64,000 nt of DNA from Anaerolineaceae bacterium UBA5404 (GTDB taxonomy: Bacteria > Chloroflexota > Anaerolineae > Anaerolineales > Anaerolineaceae). Shown one piece after another: positions 1 to 8,081 of the stretch (position 1 is the first letter of the stretch; each line of letters opens with the position of its first letter). Below the pieces are notes generated by a model. It was not told the DNA's origin, ran no database searches, and saw nothing but the letters and a program-made list of their open reading frames with translations. The stretch is taken from positions 6,807-70,806 of the forward strand of contig DHNY01000014.1 in NCBI GenBank assembly GCA_002409625.1. The letters are read 5' to 3'. The position numbers and the translations under genes are program-made.

Positions 1-725
1 AAAAGCGGTGGATCGATGATGACACAATCGAAAAGTTTGCCCTCGCTTTTGAATCGCGCCATTTGTTTGAAGTAATCGCCGGCAAGGGTTTTGTGTTTTC
101 CTGAATATGGGTTTAATAAAGCGGATTTTTGGGCGAGGCTAAGGAATTTTTGGCTGAGGTCGGTTTGAAAAACTTCTTTCGTGCCACCAGCCAGCGCTGC
201 AATCCCTAAAGCGCCAGTATAAGCAAAGGTGTTTAGCACGGTTTTACCACGCATGTTTTGCATTAGCCAGGTGCGCAGATAGCGCGTGTCAAGATAGAAG
301 CTGTCATCCTGGTTCAGCTGCAAATCAAGCGCGTAATGGACATCATTTTCGGTGATGGTTTGGGTCGGCTCGCCTTCAAGCAGGGTGCCTTGTCGTAAAT
401 GGATTTGTTTGGCATGCCTTTTTTTGACGATAACACAATCGATATCCGGCAATTGGGTCTTATAAAAAGCATTTGCAGTCTCAATCAAGCTGTCGTGGGC
501 GTTGATATCCCGGTCAAAGCTTTTGAGGAGTAAGGTTTTTCCAAACTTATCCACCACAAAACCCGGAATACCTTCATAGAAACCGTTGAAAAGACGCAAA
601 GCTTGAATTTGGGCGAGCATTGGGTCTTGCTGTCGCGCGTGCAAACAGGCTTTGAATAAAGCTAAAGCTTCTTTTAAGCTACTCACATTGGCTTGGCTTT
701 GGTAGAATTCATGGTTAGTCTTCAT
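1..725 (-). CDS. class I SAM-dependent rRNA methyltransferase, RlmI-like, 3' end cut by window edge
   Basis: Read on the minus strand from ATG at 725, the frame stays open to base 1, giving about 241 residues without a stop; the C-terminus lies outside the window. The translation begins MKTNHEFYQSQ. It contains a domain-joining stretch YALDLQLNQDDSFYLDTR, then the SAM-binding motif VLNTFAYTGALG, and near the window edge the motif-IV strand VIIDPP. This order is that of the RlmI/Methyltrans_SAM group, which makes 5-methylcytosine or related marks in 23S rRNA. The family is inferred from motifs and the exact target base cannot be told. It is divergent from the ZIP transporter gene, with only 33 bp between the two start codons. 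Confidence 0.75.
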   Translation of the reverse strand, partial: MKTNHEFYQSQANVSSLKEALALFKACLHARQQDPMLAQIQALRLFNGFYEGIPGFVVDKFGKTLLLKSFDRDINAHDSLIETANAFYKTQLPDIDCVIVKKRHAKQIHLRQGTLLEGEPTQTITENDVHYALDLQLNQDDSFYLDTRYLRTWLMQNMRGKTVLNTFAYTGALGIAALAGGTKEVFQTDLSQKFLSLAQKSALLNPYSGKHKTLAGDYFKQMARFKSEGKLFDCVIIDPPL

Positions 726-758
726 GTTTGTTCCATAATCTTATCATTGGAGAGAAAA

Positions 759-1571
759 ATGTTAAGCTTTTTTGAGAGATTTACCCCGATCGTGCAAGCT
801 TTATTTGGCACCTTGTTTACCTGGGGAATGACCGCTTTAGGCGCGGCTGGCGTGTTTTTGAGCAAGGAAGTCAACCAAAAAGTGTTGGATGGCATGTTAG
901 GTTTTGCTTCCGGTGTGATGATTGCGGCGAGCTACTTTTCTTTGCTTTCGCCGGCGGTTGAGATGTCAGCCGGATTGACTGTGCCGCAATGGTTTCCAGC
1001 TGTGATTGGTTTTTTGGTGGGTGGCGTGTTTTTATGGCTGGTGGATAAGATTTTGCCCCATTTGCATCCTGGCGAGAAAAAGCCGGAAGGCGTTAAAAGT
1101 TCCTGGCAACGCAGTGTGCTTTTGGTTGTGGCGATTACCTTGCACAACATTCCCGAAGGTTTAGCGGTTGGTGTGGCATTTGGTGCAGCTGCGGTTGGGA
1201 TTGAAGGCGCTTCACTGGCTGGCGCGATTGCTTTGGCAATTGGTATCGGCATTCAAAACTTCCCTGAAGGCATGGCTGTTTCGATGCCCCTGCGCAAGGA
1301 AAAAATCAGCCGGGGTAAAGCTTTCTTTTTAGGTCAGTTGAGCGGCATTGTGGAGCCAATTTCAGCGGTTATTGGAGCTGCTCTGGTGCTTTCGATGCGG
1401 ACACTTTTGCCCTACGCACTTTCATTCGCTGCAGGCGCCATGATTTATGTGGTGGCAGAAGAGCTCATCCCTGAAGCCAAAAGGAATGCCTCACGGCATA
1501 GCGATATCCCTACAATTGGCGTCATGCTTGGGTTTGCGGTGATGATGTTGCTTGATTTAGCGTTGGGATAA
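759..1571 (+). CDS. ZIP family metal transporter (GufA/ZupT type)
   Basis: A 270-residue polytopic inner-membrane protein that probably imports divalent metal (Zn, Fe or Mn). The two signature ZIP helices are visible: HNIPEGLAVGVAF, with the metal-binding His-Asn-x-Pro-Glu-Gly, and NFPEGMAVSMPL in the next helix. These give the GufA-like pattern. Around eight hydrophobic segments are present, with a short His-containing loop (LPHLHPGEKK) between helices 3 and 4, where ZIPs usually have a metal-sensing loop. The start at 759 (MLSFFERF) is chosen because GGAGAG lies just upstream; an in-frame start 22 codons earlier would overlap the divergent methyltransferase gene. Its 3' end faces that of the Trm9-like gene, 19 bp away. 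Confidence 0.88.
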   Translation: MLSFFERFTPIVQALFGTLFTWGMTALGAAGVFLSKEVNQKVLDGMLGFASGVMIAASYFSLLSPAVEMSAGLTVPQWFPAVIGFLVGGVFLWLVDKILPHLHPGEKKPEGVKSSWQRSVLLVVAITLHNIPEGLAVGVAFGAAAVGIEGASLAGAIALAIGIGIQNFPEGMAVSMPLRKEKISRGKAFFLGQLSGIVEPISAVIGAALVLSMRTLLPYALSFAAGAMIYVVAEELIPEAKRNASRHSDIPTIGVMLGFAVMMLLDLALG

Positions 1572-1590
1572 GCACTAAGCGATTCTTAAA

Positions 1591-2358
1591 TTAACAAACT
1601 TCAGCCGGTTTTTGCCAAATTTGGTAAAAACCAAGCCTGCCTTCCTTGCCGTCTGAAAAGAAGCTTTCTTGTAGCCTGAGACCAGCCTGGTTGCCCAATT
1701 GTTCCAATTTCTCGGGGGAAAATTGGTGAACATAGCGTAAGCGCTGCTTGTCAGGACTGTCATCCGCACGCCAGTCAAGCAATAAATCGCCTTCGCTGAG
1801 TTCGTTTGGCTCAATATCAACAATTGACCAATCCTGAACCCGGGCAGCCAAACGGGGACTGTTGAGCGGCTGCCAACAGCTGATGATCAGTTTGCCAGAG
1901 TCTTCAAGAAGCTCTTTGATGTTGTTGAAAAACTGCATTTGCAAGCTTAAGCCAGGGATGTGATGCAATGTGGCGTAAGAGACGACTAAGTCGAATTTTT
2001 GTCCATTTTTTGGCAGTTGCCAGGGAGTCTGGCCAAGATCAAGAGCTAGAAAGCGGTATGGTGCGTTGTTTTCCGTAGCTGTGGGAAGCGTTGCCAGAGC
2101 GTGGTCGATCAAGCCCAGGCTGTTGTCCACACCGAGATAGTTTCCTGTAAAGCCAAGATTATGCAAGGCAAGCGCCAGATTGCCATTACCGCAGCCTAAA
2201 TCTAAAATGGATTTAGCAAGGAGCATTTTGGGCATCAAAAGTTGCACGCCGGGTTGAATGGCGTAACGCGTCGAAGAAAAGCTCTTGGCGTTATCCTCAT
2301 AAAACACGCGATTGAGTTCGATCAGCTTTTGGGCGGTTTCCGGGCTCATTTTTGGCAT
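1591..2358 (-). CDS. Trm9/ALKBH8-like tRNA (carboxymethyluridine) methyltransferase
   Basis: A 255-residue class I SAM methyltransferase. SAM motif I is ILDLGCGNGNLALAL near residue 50; motif II YLGVDNSLGLIDHA follows; motif IV is FDLVVSYATLHHIPG; LIISCWQ is the following strand. The N-terminal segment FYEDNAKSFSSTRYAIQPGV matches the helix before motif I in yeast Trm9 and human ALKBH8 (FSxTRYKPWP pattern). Those enzymes methylate the carboxymethyl group on wobble uridine 34. The gene is divergent from elp3, whose product makes the carboxymethyl precursor, so a two-step cm5U to mcm5U pathway is inferred. The start is supported by a -10 TACAAT exactly 6 nt upstream, with no Shine-Dalgarno (leaderless). 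A generic small-molecule methyltransferase remains possible. Confidence 0.68.
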   Translation of the reverse strand: MPKMSPETAQKLIELNRVFYEDNAKSFSSTRYAIQPGVQLLMPKMLLAKSILDLGCGNGNLALALHNLGFTGNYLGVDNSLGLIDHALATLPTATENNAPYRFLALDLGQTPWQLPKNGQKFDLVVSYATLHHIPGLSLQMQFFNNIKELLEDSGKLIISCWQPLNSPRLAARVQDWSIVDIEPNELSEGDLLLDWRADDSPDKQRLRYVHQFSPEKLEQLGNQAGLRLQESFFSDGKEGRLGFYQIWQKPAEVC

Positions 2359-2364
2359 AATTGA

Positions 2365-2370
2365 ATTGTA
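2365..2370 (-). promoter_or_regulatory. -10 box of leaderless promoter for the Trm9-like gene
   Basis: TACAAT on the minus strand, 6 nt before the ATG at 2358. This spacing puts transcription start at or beside the A of the start codon. No Shine-Dalgarno is present. Confidence 0.6.
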
Positions 2371-2417
2371 TCACTCGTGCAGGTCTAAGAATAATAGAAA
2401 TCCAAGTACAAAACGGT

Positions 2418-2423
2418 TACAAT
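2418..2423 (+). promoter_or_regulatory. -10 box of leaderless promoter for elp3
   Basis: TACAAT followed by 6 nt (TTTGGC) and the ATG at 2430. It mirrors the -10 of the divergent methyltransferase gene; both promoters lie within the 71 bp between the two start codons. Confidence 0.6.
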
Positions 2424-2429
2424 TTTGGC

Positions 2430-4070
2430 ATGATTGACGAACAAGAACGAAAAGCCTGGCGCAAAAAGCGCACATATACTGAAGATGAACTTGCCTTGGC
2501 GCGTAAAGTGCTCGAAGCTTTGCAAGAAGGTGTGGATATGCGCGCTGCCTTGCGCCTTTATCCGCTTCCTGATGGCGGTGGATTTATTGCCAAGCATGCT
2601 TTAGTGGCGGCATACCGTCGCTTGGTGGAGCAGGAAGTTTGGGAAGAAGATCCGGTTTTGTTGGCAAAAATTCGCATGAAGCCCATTCGCACACTTTCTG
2701 GTGTTACAACGCTCACCGTGCTCACAAAACCGCACCCATGCCCTGGCGAGTGTGTTTTTTGCCCGACCATAGAAGGCATGCCCCAAAGTTATCTGCCTGA
2801 TGAACCTGGTGCCAGACGCGGCGTGGAAAATGCGTTTGACCCCTATCGTCAGGTGGCATCGCGTTTGAAAGCATTGCACGATGTTGGGCATCCAACCGAG
2901 AAAATTGAGCTTTTAATATTGGGAGGCAGCTGGTCTGCTTATCCAAAGGACTATCGTGAATGGTTCCTGCGCCGATGTTTTGAAGCTTTGAATGGTGAAA
3001 ATCCAGATGATGACCAAGGCGAGGTATCCCTTTATGAAGTTCAAGCACGCAACGTGCATGCTGAAAGGCGCAATGTAGGTTTGGTGATTGAAACCCGACC
3101 GGATTTGATTACTGTTGAAGAGCTCAAACTTTTGCGCAAGCAGGGTGTGACCAAAATTCAAATTGGTATTCAAAGCATGAACGATAACGTTCTTGCCATC
3201 AACCAACGCGGTCATGATAGTGCCACTACGGTGAGGGCAACGGCTTTGCTTCGGGAAGCAGGGTTCAAAATAACCGCGCATTGGATGCCAAACCTTTTAG
3301 GTTCAACTCCGAACCTGGACCGCGAAGACTTTGCCCGACTGTGGGAAGACGGCGGCGTGAACCCAGATGAGCTCAAAATTTATCCTTGCCAATTGCTTAC
3401 AAGTTCGCCACTTTACAAGTTTTGGCAGGATGGCGCTTATGAGCCTTACGATGAAAATGTCCTGCTGGATCTTTTAGCAGATATCAAAACCACTGTGCCA
3501 CGCTATTGTCGGATCAATCGTGTTATCCGCGACATTCCCAGCACGAATGTGGTTGAGGGCAACCGCAACACCAGTTTGCGCCAGGATGTGGCATCAGAAA
3601 TGGAAAAGCGCGGTCAAAAATGCCAATGTGTGCGCTGTCGTGAAATTCGCAGCCAAACGCTGGCACCTGGTGACTTGGTTTACAAGGATTTTAGCTATCA
3701 GGCAGCCGGCGCGGAGGAGCATTTCTTGTCCTTTGATACCCAGGACGATAAATTGGCTGGTTTTTTGCGTTTGTCCTTGCCAAATGAGGATAATGCCCTG
3801 GGCATTGATGATTTGCAAGGTGCGGCGATTATTCGCGAGGTGCACGTCTATGGTCAGTCATTGGAGGTTGGCGCGGAGCAGGAAGGTTTGGCTCAACACG
3901 CGGGTATCGGTAAAACGCTAATCGCCCATGCTGAAAACATCGCTTTAGAACATGGCTATCAAAAACTCGCGGTGATTGCCGCAGTAGGCACGAGAGCCTA
4001 TTATGCCGCCCGTGGCTTTAAACTGGGCGACTTGTATATGACCAAATCTTTGGGGAAAATGTCATCGTAA
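2430..4070 (+). CDS. elp3: Elp3: tRNA uridine-34 carboxymethylation radical SAM/GNAT enzyme
   Basis: 546 residues with the two-domain layout of Elp3. The radical SAM domain holds CPGECVFCP, giving the CxxxxCxxC-type 4Fe-4S cluster ligands, after a basic N-terminal tRNA-binding part. A KAT/GNAT domain follows from about residue 430, with EVHVYGQSLEV and the acetyl-CoA loop QHAGIGKTLIAHAE. In eukaryotes and archaea the enzyme adds a carboxymethyl group to wobble U34 using acetyl-CoA; the Dehalococcoides homologue is a known bacterial member. The start at 2430 (MIDEQERKAW) is chosen because of the leaderless -10 six nt upstream; an upstream in-frame start would run through that promoter. No Elp1, 2, 4, 5 or 6 subunits are in the window, as is usual outside eukaryotes. 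Confidence 0.93.
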   Translation: MIDEQERKAWRKKRTYTEDELALARKVLEALQEGVDMRAALRLYPLPDGGGFIAKHALVAAYRRLVEQEVWEEDPVLLAKIRMKPIRTLSGVTTLTVLTKPHPCPGECVFCPTIEGMPQSYLPDEPGARRGVENAFDPYRQVASRLKALHDVGHPTEKIELLILGGSWSAYPKDYREWFLRRCFEALNGENPDDDQGEVSLYEVQARNVHAERRNVGLVIETRPDLITVEELKLLRKQGVTKIQIGIQSMNDNVLAINQRGHDSATTVRATALLREAGFKITAHWMPNLLGSTPNLDREDFARLWEDGGVNPDELKIYPCQLLTSSPLYKFWQDGAYEPYDENVLLDLLADIKTTVPRYCRINRVIRDIPSTNVVEGNRNTSLRQDVASEMEKRGQKCQCVRCREIRSQTLAPGDLVYKDFSYQAAGAEEHFLSFDTQDDKLAGFLRLSLPNEDNALGIDDLQGAAIIREVHVYGQSLEVGAEQEGLAQHAGIGKTLIAHAENIALEHGYQKLAVIAAVGTRAYYAARGFKLGDLYMTKSLGKMSS

Positions 4071-4223
4071 GGTGACAATGGGAAAATGCATGGGTTAATA
4101 AGATTTTAGAAAATCTACCATGTATCTAATTAAAAGCGAGTGTGTTTCTTTGGGGTAAAACCAGCACATTCTCCTTAGTAGTTCCAACAGATGATAACAT
4201 TGTCATTGTTGAAGAGGTTTGAA

Positions 4224-5246
4224 ATGGAAAATAAAAATAACGGTGAAATCGTCATCTATCAATCGGAAGATGGATTAACGCATATAGATGTAAAGCTTGA
4301 GGATGAAACAATCTGGCTGACCCAACAGCAGATGGCCGAGCTTTTTCAGACCTCAAGAACCAATGTGGTTGAACACATTGGGAATATTTATTCAGAAGGA
4401 GAATTAGATCAAGATTCAACCTGTCGGGAATTCCGACAGGTCCGAAAAGAGGGAAGTAGGGAAGTTTCAAGACAAATTTCCCACTACAATCTTGATATGA
4501 TTATTTCTTTGGGATATCGAATCAAATCTTCTGTTGCTACACGATTTAGGATCTGGGCAACCGAGCGATTAAAAGAGTATACGATTAAAGGCTTCACCAT
4601 GAACGACGCCAGGCTCAAAGAGCTTGGTGGCGGTAATTATTGGAAAGAGTTATTAGATCGCATACGGGATATTCGCTCTTCTGAAAAGGTTATGTATCGT
4701 CAAGTTTTAGATTTATATGCTACCAGTGTCGACTACAATCCGAAAAGTGATGAATCGATAACATTTTTCAAAATTGTGCAAAATAAATTACACTTTGCTG
4801 CCCACGGTCATACTGCTGCTGAGATTATCTACGACAGAGTTGATGCAGATAAACCTTTTATGGGTTTAACAAACTTTGCAGGTGAATTACCGAGGATGAA
4901 AGATATTGGTGTTGCCAAAAACTACTTAGATGAAAATGAACTGAAAGTTTTGAACAACCTGGTATCAGGTTATTTTGATTTTGCAGAAATTCAAGCGATG
5001 AGAAGAAATCCCATGTATATGAAAGACTATATCTCACATCTGGATGCCATCCTTTCATCCACAGGAGAAAGGCTTCTCGAAGATTCTGGAAAAGTAAGCC
5101 ATCAGCAAGCAATGGATAAGGCTCAAGCAGAATATAGAAAGTACCAGGCAAAGACGTTAACGGAAGTAGAAAAACATTATTTGGATACGATCAAAACGCT
5201 TGAAAAGATAAGCAGTAAAACCAAAGCTGAAAACAAATCGGAATAA
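4224..5246 (+). CDS. RhuM family protein
   Basis: A 340-residue cytoplasmic protein of the RhuM family, first named from a Salmonella pathogenicity island and of unsettled biochemical role. Hallmarks are the opening VKLEDETIWLTQQQMAELF, a helix-turn-helix-like segment with TSRTNVVEHI, and the central YRIKSSVATRFRIWATERLK. Further on, MGLTNFAGELPRM and MKDYISHLD lie in a Fic/Doc-like C-terminal half. The start at 4224 is chosen for AGAGG nine nt upstream. The gene stands alone between elp3 and a convergent terminator region. Such genes are typical of accessory DNA and often travel horizontally, but no mobility gene is next to it. Family call is firm, function unknown. Confidence 0.85.
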   Translation: MENKNNGEIVIYQSEDGLTHIDVKLEDETIWLTQQQMAELFQTSRTNVVEHIGNIYSEGELDQDSTCREFRQVRKEGSREVSRQISHYNLDMIISLGYRIKSSVATRFRIWATERLKEYTIKGFTMNDARLKELGGGNYWKELLDRIRDIRSSEKVMYRQVLDLYATSVDYNPKSDESITFFKIVQNKLHFAAHGHTAAEIIYDRVDADKPFMGLTNFAGELPRMKDIGVAKNYLDENELKVLNNLVSGYFDFAEIQAMRRNPMYMKDYISHLDAILSSTGERLLEDSGKVSHQQAMDKAQAEYRKYQAKTLTEVEKHYLDTIKTLEKISSKTKAENKSE

Positions 5247-5472
5247 ATGGCAACTCAGCGATAGGCTTTTTGAAATTGCCCCAAAGGAGGTGAGCGATGT
5301 GCGATCTCAACGACATCAGTCCCTCAAACAATTGAAAGATGCGTGGTTATCCAATTGCCAAAATGCTTGATTTTACCGGATTTTTCAGAATTGAAAATGG
5401 AGCGATAGTTTCAGCTATCCTTGCCTCGACTTGGGTATAGGCTATCTGCTAGCATAAAGAATCAATACACAA
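5247..5472 (+). other. intergenic stretch with a consensus Shine-Dalgarno and a 12-codon micro-ORF
   Basis: Between RhuM and its terminator. AAAGGAGGTGA at 5283-5293 is the strongest Shine-Dalgarno in the window. It precedes ATG at 5297, which opens a frame of only 12 codons (MCDLNDISPSNN) ending at 5335. A second frame, running from about 5249 to a TGA near 5370, reads protein-like (segment DRLFEIAPKEVSDVRSQ) but has no start; it could be a worn gene remnant. No other feature was seen. Confidence 0.35.
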
Positions 5473-5496
5473 AACACCCTCGTTTAGGAGGGTGTT
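5473..5496 (+). terminator. intrinsic terminator after RhuM
   Basis: Perfect 9-bp stem AACACCCTC / GAGGGTGTT with a 6-nt loop, then a run of six T at 5502-5507 on the plus strand. It may also work for the convergent AIM24-like gene. Confidence 0.8.
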
Positions 5497-5528
5497 GTTG
5501 ATTTTTTACTCAAATAAAGCTAAACGAT

Positions 5529-6206
5529 TTAGCCTTTTGTGGGTAAGAATGGGATGATTTTCGTTGCCAATTCTTTGGCATTGATGGTTTGGAGCCAGAC
5601 ACGGCCGGGACCTTCTACGACGCTCAGGAAGAGCCCTTCACCGCCGAACAAAACATTTTTTAAGCCTTTTACGGTCTCGATGCTATATCGCACGGTAGCT
5701 TCAAAGAAAGCAATGTTACCGGTATCCACTTTTAAGCGCTCGCCAGGTTGCAGATAGCGCTCAACAATGCTGCCATCCAGCTCCAAAAAGGCGAGCCCTT
5801 GGCCATGGATGCGTTGCAGGATAAAGCCTTCACCGCCGAACAAACCAGCGCCTAAACGGGTCATGTGGGTGCTCAGTTCAACGCCTTGGGTCGCGCACAA
5901 AAAGGCGTCTTTTTGGAGGATATATTCCATGCTGCCATCTAAGGTAATGGGCATAATAGTTCCTGGGAAGCTTGAAGCCAGGGTCATCTCAGCGTTTTGC
6001 TGCATTGCGGTGTATGTAACCATAAACAACGATTCACCGGAAAACAGACGTCCGATGCTTTTGCCAAGCCCGCCACGCATGTTGGTTTCCATGTTAAAGT
6101 TGTCGGTCATCCAAGTCATACCACCTGATTGGGTGTAGATGCTTTCGCCTTGATCAAACTGAATACTGACTGCGGGAAGATCACCGCCAATAATCTTGTA
6201 TCTCAT
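5529..6206 (-). CDS. TIGR00266 / AIM24 family protein
   Basis: 225 residues, all beta-rich, beginning MRYKIIGGDLPAVSIQFDQG. It has the Gly-rich signature SGGMTWMTDNFNMETNMRGG and the late stretch GGEGLFLSVVEGPGRVWLQT typical of TIGR00266. Members fold as a double beta-roll related to tryptophan-RNA-binding attenuator proteins and to mitochondrial AIM24; their bacterial role is not known. The internal Gly-Gly-Glu-Gly motif occurs twice (GGEGFILQ and GGEGLFLS), reflecting an internal duplication. The start is supported by AAAGGAG upstream. A monocistronic gene converging on the RhuM terminator. Confidence 0.85.
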   Translation of the reverse strand: MRYKIIGGDLPAVSIQFDQGESIYTQSGGMTWMTDNFNMETNMRGGLGKSIGRLFSGESLFMVTYTAMQQNAEMTLASSFPGTIMPITLDGSMEYILQKDAFLCATQGVELSTHMTRLGAGLFGGEGFILQRIHGQGLAFLELDGSIVERYLQPGERLKVDTGNIAFFEATVRYSIETVKGLKNVLFGGEGLFLSVVEGPGRVWLQTINAKELATKIIPFLPTKG

Positions 6207-6302
6207 AATAATCTCCTTTGAATTTATCTCAATCTATTATAACGAACTTTTTGAACGAAAAAAATCTTCCGTAAAGACTTTTACAAAGCCTTTACACGTT
6301 GG

Positions 6303-6836
6303 CTAAGGTGTTTGCGTGCTGTGAGGTTGTGTTTCCTGGCTTTCAGGGGTTTCATTGGGGAACTCAGCAGCAATCGTGGGTGGCACGATGGTTTGGTTGC
6401 GTTGCTCCATGCGCGTAATCATGCCCACGCGGCGCTCATGACGACCGGCTTCGTATGTTGCGTTAAGCCAACCCTCAGTAATGAGCATCGCCATACCACT
6501 GCCAATGACACGCGCGCCCATGCAAAGCACGTTGCTATTGTTGTGGCGGCGGGAGAGAATAGCAGAAAAAGGTTCGCTGCAAGCCGCGGCGCGGATGCCA
6601 GGGAATTTGTTGGCGGCAATAGACATGCCAATACCGGTGCCGCAAATCAAAATACCACCGTCAAAACCCAGGTTGATGATTGCTTTGGCAACTTGCTCAG
6701 CATAGCGGGGGTAGTCGGTGCTTTCTTCATTAAAGGTGCCAAAATCTTCGTATTCAATCAGACGACTATCGAGATAATCCTTGACCTGTTCTTTGAGTCT
6801 GAAACCAGCGTGGTCAGATCCAATAGCAATTTTCAT
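6303..6836 (-). CDS. rpiB: ribose 5-phosphate isomerase B
   Basis: RpiB interconverts ribose 5-phosphate and ribulose 5-phosphate in the non-oxidative pentose phosphate pathway. The 177-residue protein starts MKIAIGSDHAGFRLK. It has the family loop ICGTGIGMSIAANK, with the anion hole and the thiol position as Cys, and the SRRHNNSNVLCMGARV segment near residue 100. After the usual end it carries a Pro/Thr/Gln-rich tail of about 25 residues, which looks disordered. The start at 6836 has GAGG eight nt upstream; a GTG four codons earlier is the alternative. It supplies the substrate of Prs, encoded in a separate operon about 2 kb away. Confidence 0.93.
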   Translation of the reverse strand: MKIAIGSDHAGFRLKEQVKDYLDSRLIEYEDFGTFNEESTDYPRYAEQVAKAIINLGFDGGILICGTGIGMSIAANKFPGIRAAACSEPFSAILSRRHNNSNVLCMGARVIGSGMAMLITEGWLNATYEAGRHERRVGMITRMEQRNQTIVPPTIAAEFPNETPESQETQPHSTQTP

Positions 6837-6971
6837 GTTAAACCTCACTTTCTGGCTAAATTATACCTTTTGAATGACATCCTGCGCAAAAATAATGACA
6901 ATCGTCCATTGTAAGGATTTTGTAAAATTGTTATATTGATGCTAGACAAATGTCTATAAAGTGAGAAAACG

Positions 6972-7994
6972 ATGATATTAGTAACGGGTGGCGCAGGTCA
7001 CATAGGAAATGTTTTAGTCCGGGATTTGGTAAACGCAGGAAAAAAGGTGCGTGTTTTAGCTTTGCCTGGCGAGAAAATTGAGTCCCTGGATGGTCTGGAT
7101 GTTGACATTGTTTGGGGCAACATCTTAAGTTTGGACGATTTGCGCAAAGCGATGGACGGCGTCAATTTGGTATTCCACCTTGCTTCATATGTGGCACTGA
7201 CGGCAGACCAGTATGATTTGATGCGTAAGGTTAACGTTGAAGGCACAGAAAATGTACTTCAGGTTTGCCAGGAGATGAAGGTAGAACGATTGGTTTACAC
7301 AAGTTCAATCCATGCTTACGAACGCGTTCCTGAAGGCGTGGTGATTGACGAATATCTTAAATTTGACCCACAGAATCCAGATGGCTTATATGACCGCACA
7401 AAGGCTGAAGCCACGCTTTTGGTGCTCGAAGCTGCCAAAAATGGCATGAACGCCGTTGTTGTTTGTCCAACCGGTGTGGTGGGTCCTTATGACTACAAGC
7501 TTTCTGAAATCGGTGAGTTAATCATTACTTGGATGAAGAGGCGCGCCTCGATTTCTACCGATGGCGGTTATGACTTTGTGGATGTGCGCGATGTTTCTGC
7601 AGGGCATATCCTGGCAGCTGAAAAAGGTCGCTCTGGTGAGGTTTATATCCTGGGTGGCGAGCGTATGAGCATCAAATCCTTAAGGGCGATGGTTCAAAAA
7701 GCATCCCGAGTGAAAACCCCGGCGATTAATATCCCTTCGAAATTAGCATTGATGGTTGCACCAATCGCGGAATTTTTCTATAAATTGTTTAGAACCAGAC
7801 CGAAGTTTACGACTTACTCGATTAAAACCTTGCTGAGCAATTCAAATATCAGCTCCAGCAAAGCCCAACGGGAACTTGGCTATAAACCACGCAATTTGAT
7901 GGATTCGATTAGAGATACGGTTGATTGGTGGAAGAAAAACAAGAAGAAGATCAGCCATGGTTTAAGGATGACATCCATAAAACCAACGGCTTAA
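6972..7994 (+). CDS. NAD-dependent epimerase/dehydratase (extended SDR)
   Basis: 340 residues of the extended short-chain dehydrogenase family acting on nucleotide sugars, sterols or flavonoids. The Rossmann motif TGGAGHIGNVLVRDL is at the N-terminus. The catalytic pair appears as YDRTKAEA (YxxxK) near residue 137, after the conserved TSSIHAY serine. VCPTGVVGPYD and VDVRDVSAGHI are also family landmarks. The C-terminus ends in a basic Lys-rich stretch. The specific substrate cannot be told. A -10-like TATAAA lies at 6955-6960, 11 nt before the start. The gene is followed directly by a strong terminator and appears monocistronic. Confidence 0.85.
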   Translation: MILVTGGAGHIGNVLVRDLVNAGKKVRVLALPGEKIESLDGLDVDIVWGNILSLDDLRKAMDGVNLVFHLASYVALTADQYDLMRKVNVEGTENVLQVCQEMKVERLVYTSSIHAYERVPEGVVIDEYLKFDPQNPDGLYDRTKAEATLLVLEAAKNGMNAVVVCPTGVVGPYDYKLSEIGELIITWMKRRASISTDGGYDFVDVRDVSAGHILAAEKGRSGEVYILGGERMSIKSLRAMVQKASRVKTPAINIPSKLALMVAPIAEFFYKLFRTRPKFTTYSIKTLLSNSNISSSKAQRELGYKPRNLMDSIRDTVDWWKKNKKKISHGLRMTSIKPTA

Positions 7995-8022
7995 TCTGTA
8001 TCGGACAAAGATAGTTTTAAGG

Positions 8023-8050
8023 AAAACGCGTCACTTCGGTGGCGCGTTTT
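8023..8050 (+). terminator. terminator after the SDR gene
   Basis: 12-bp stem AAAACGCGTCAC / GTGGCGCGTTTT (one T-G pair) capped by a TTCG tetraloop. With A's on one side and T's on the other it can act in both directions, serving the SDR gene and the convergent fpg operon. Confidence 0.8.
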
Positions 8051-8081
8051 GAATTAAGCATAAGCTTCTAACTGTTGTGTG

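Noticed and set aside
4224..5246. RhuM as part of a genomic island
   Set aside because: No integrase, repeats or tRNA target nearby; only the single gene looks accessory.
6312..6914. 200-codon plus-strand frame over rpiB
   Set aside because: Antisense shadow; rpiB on the minus strand has clear family motifs.
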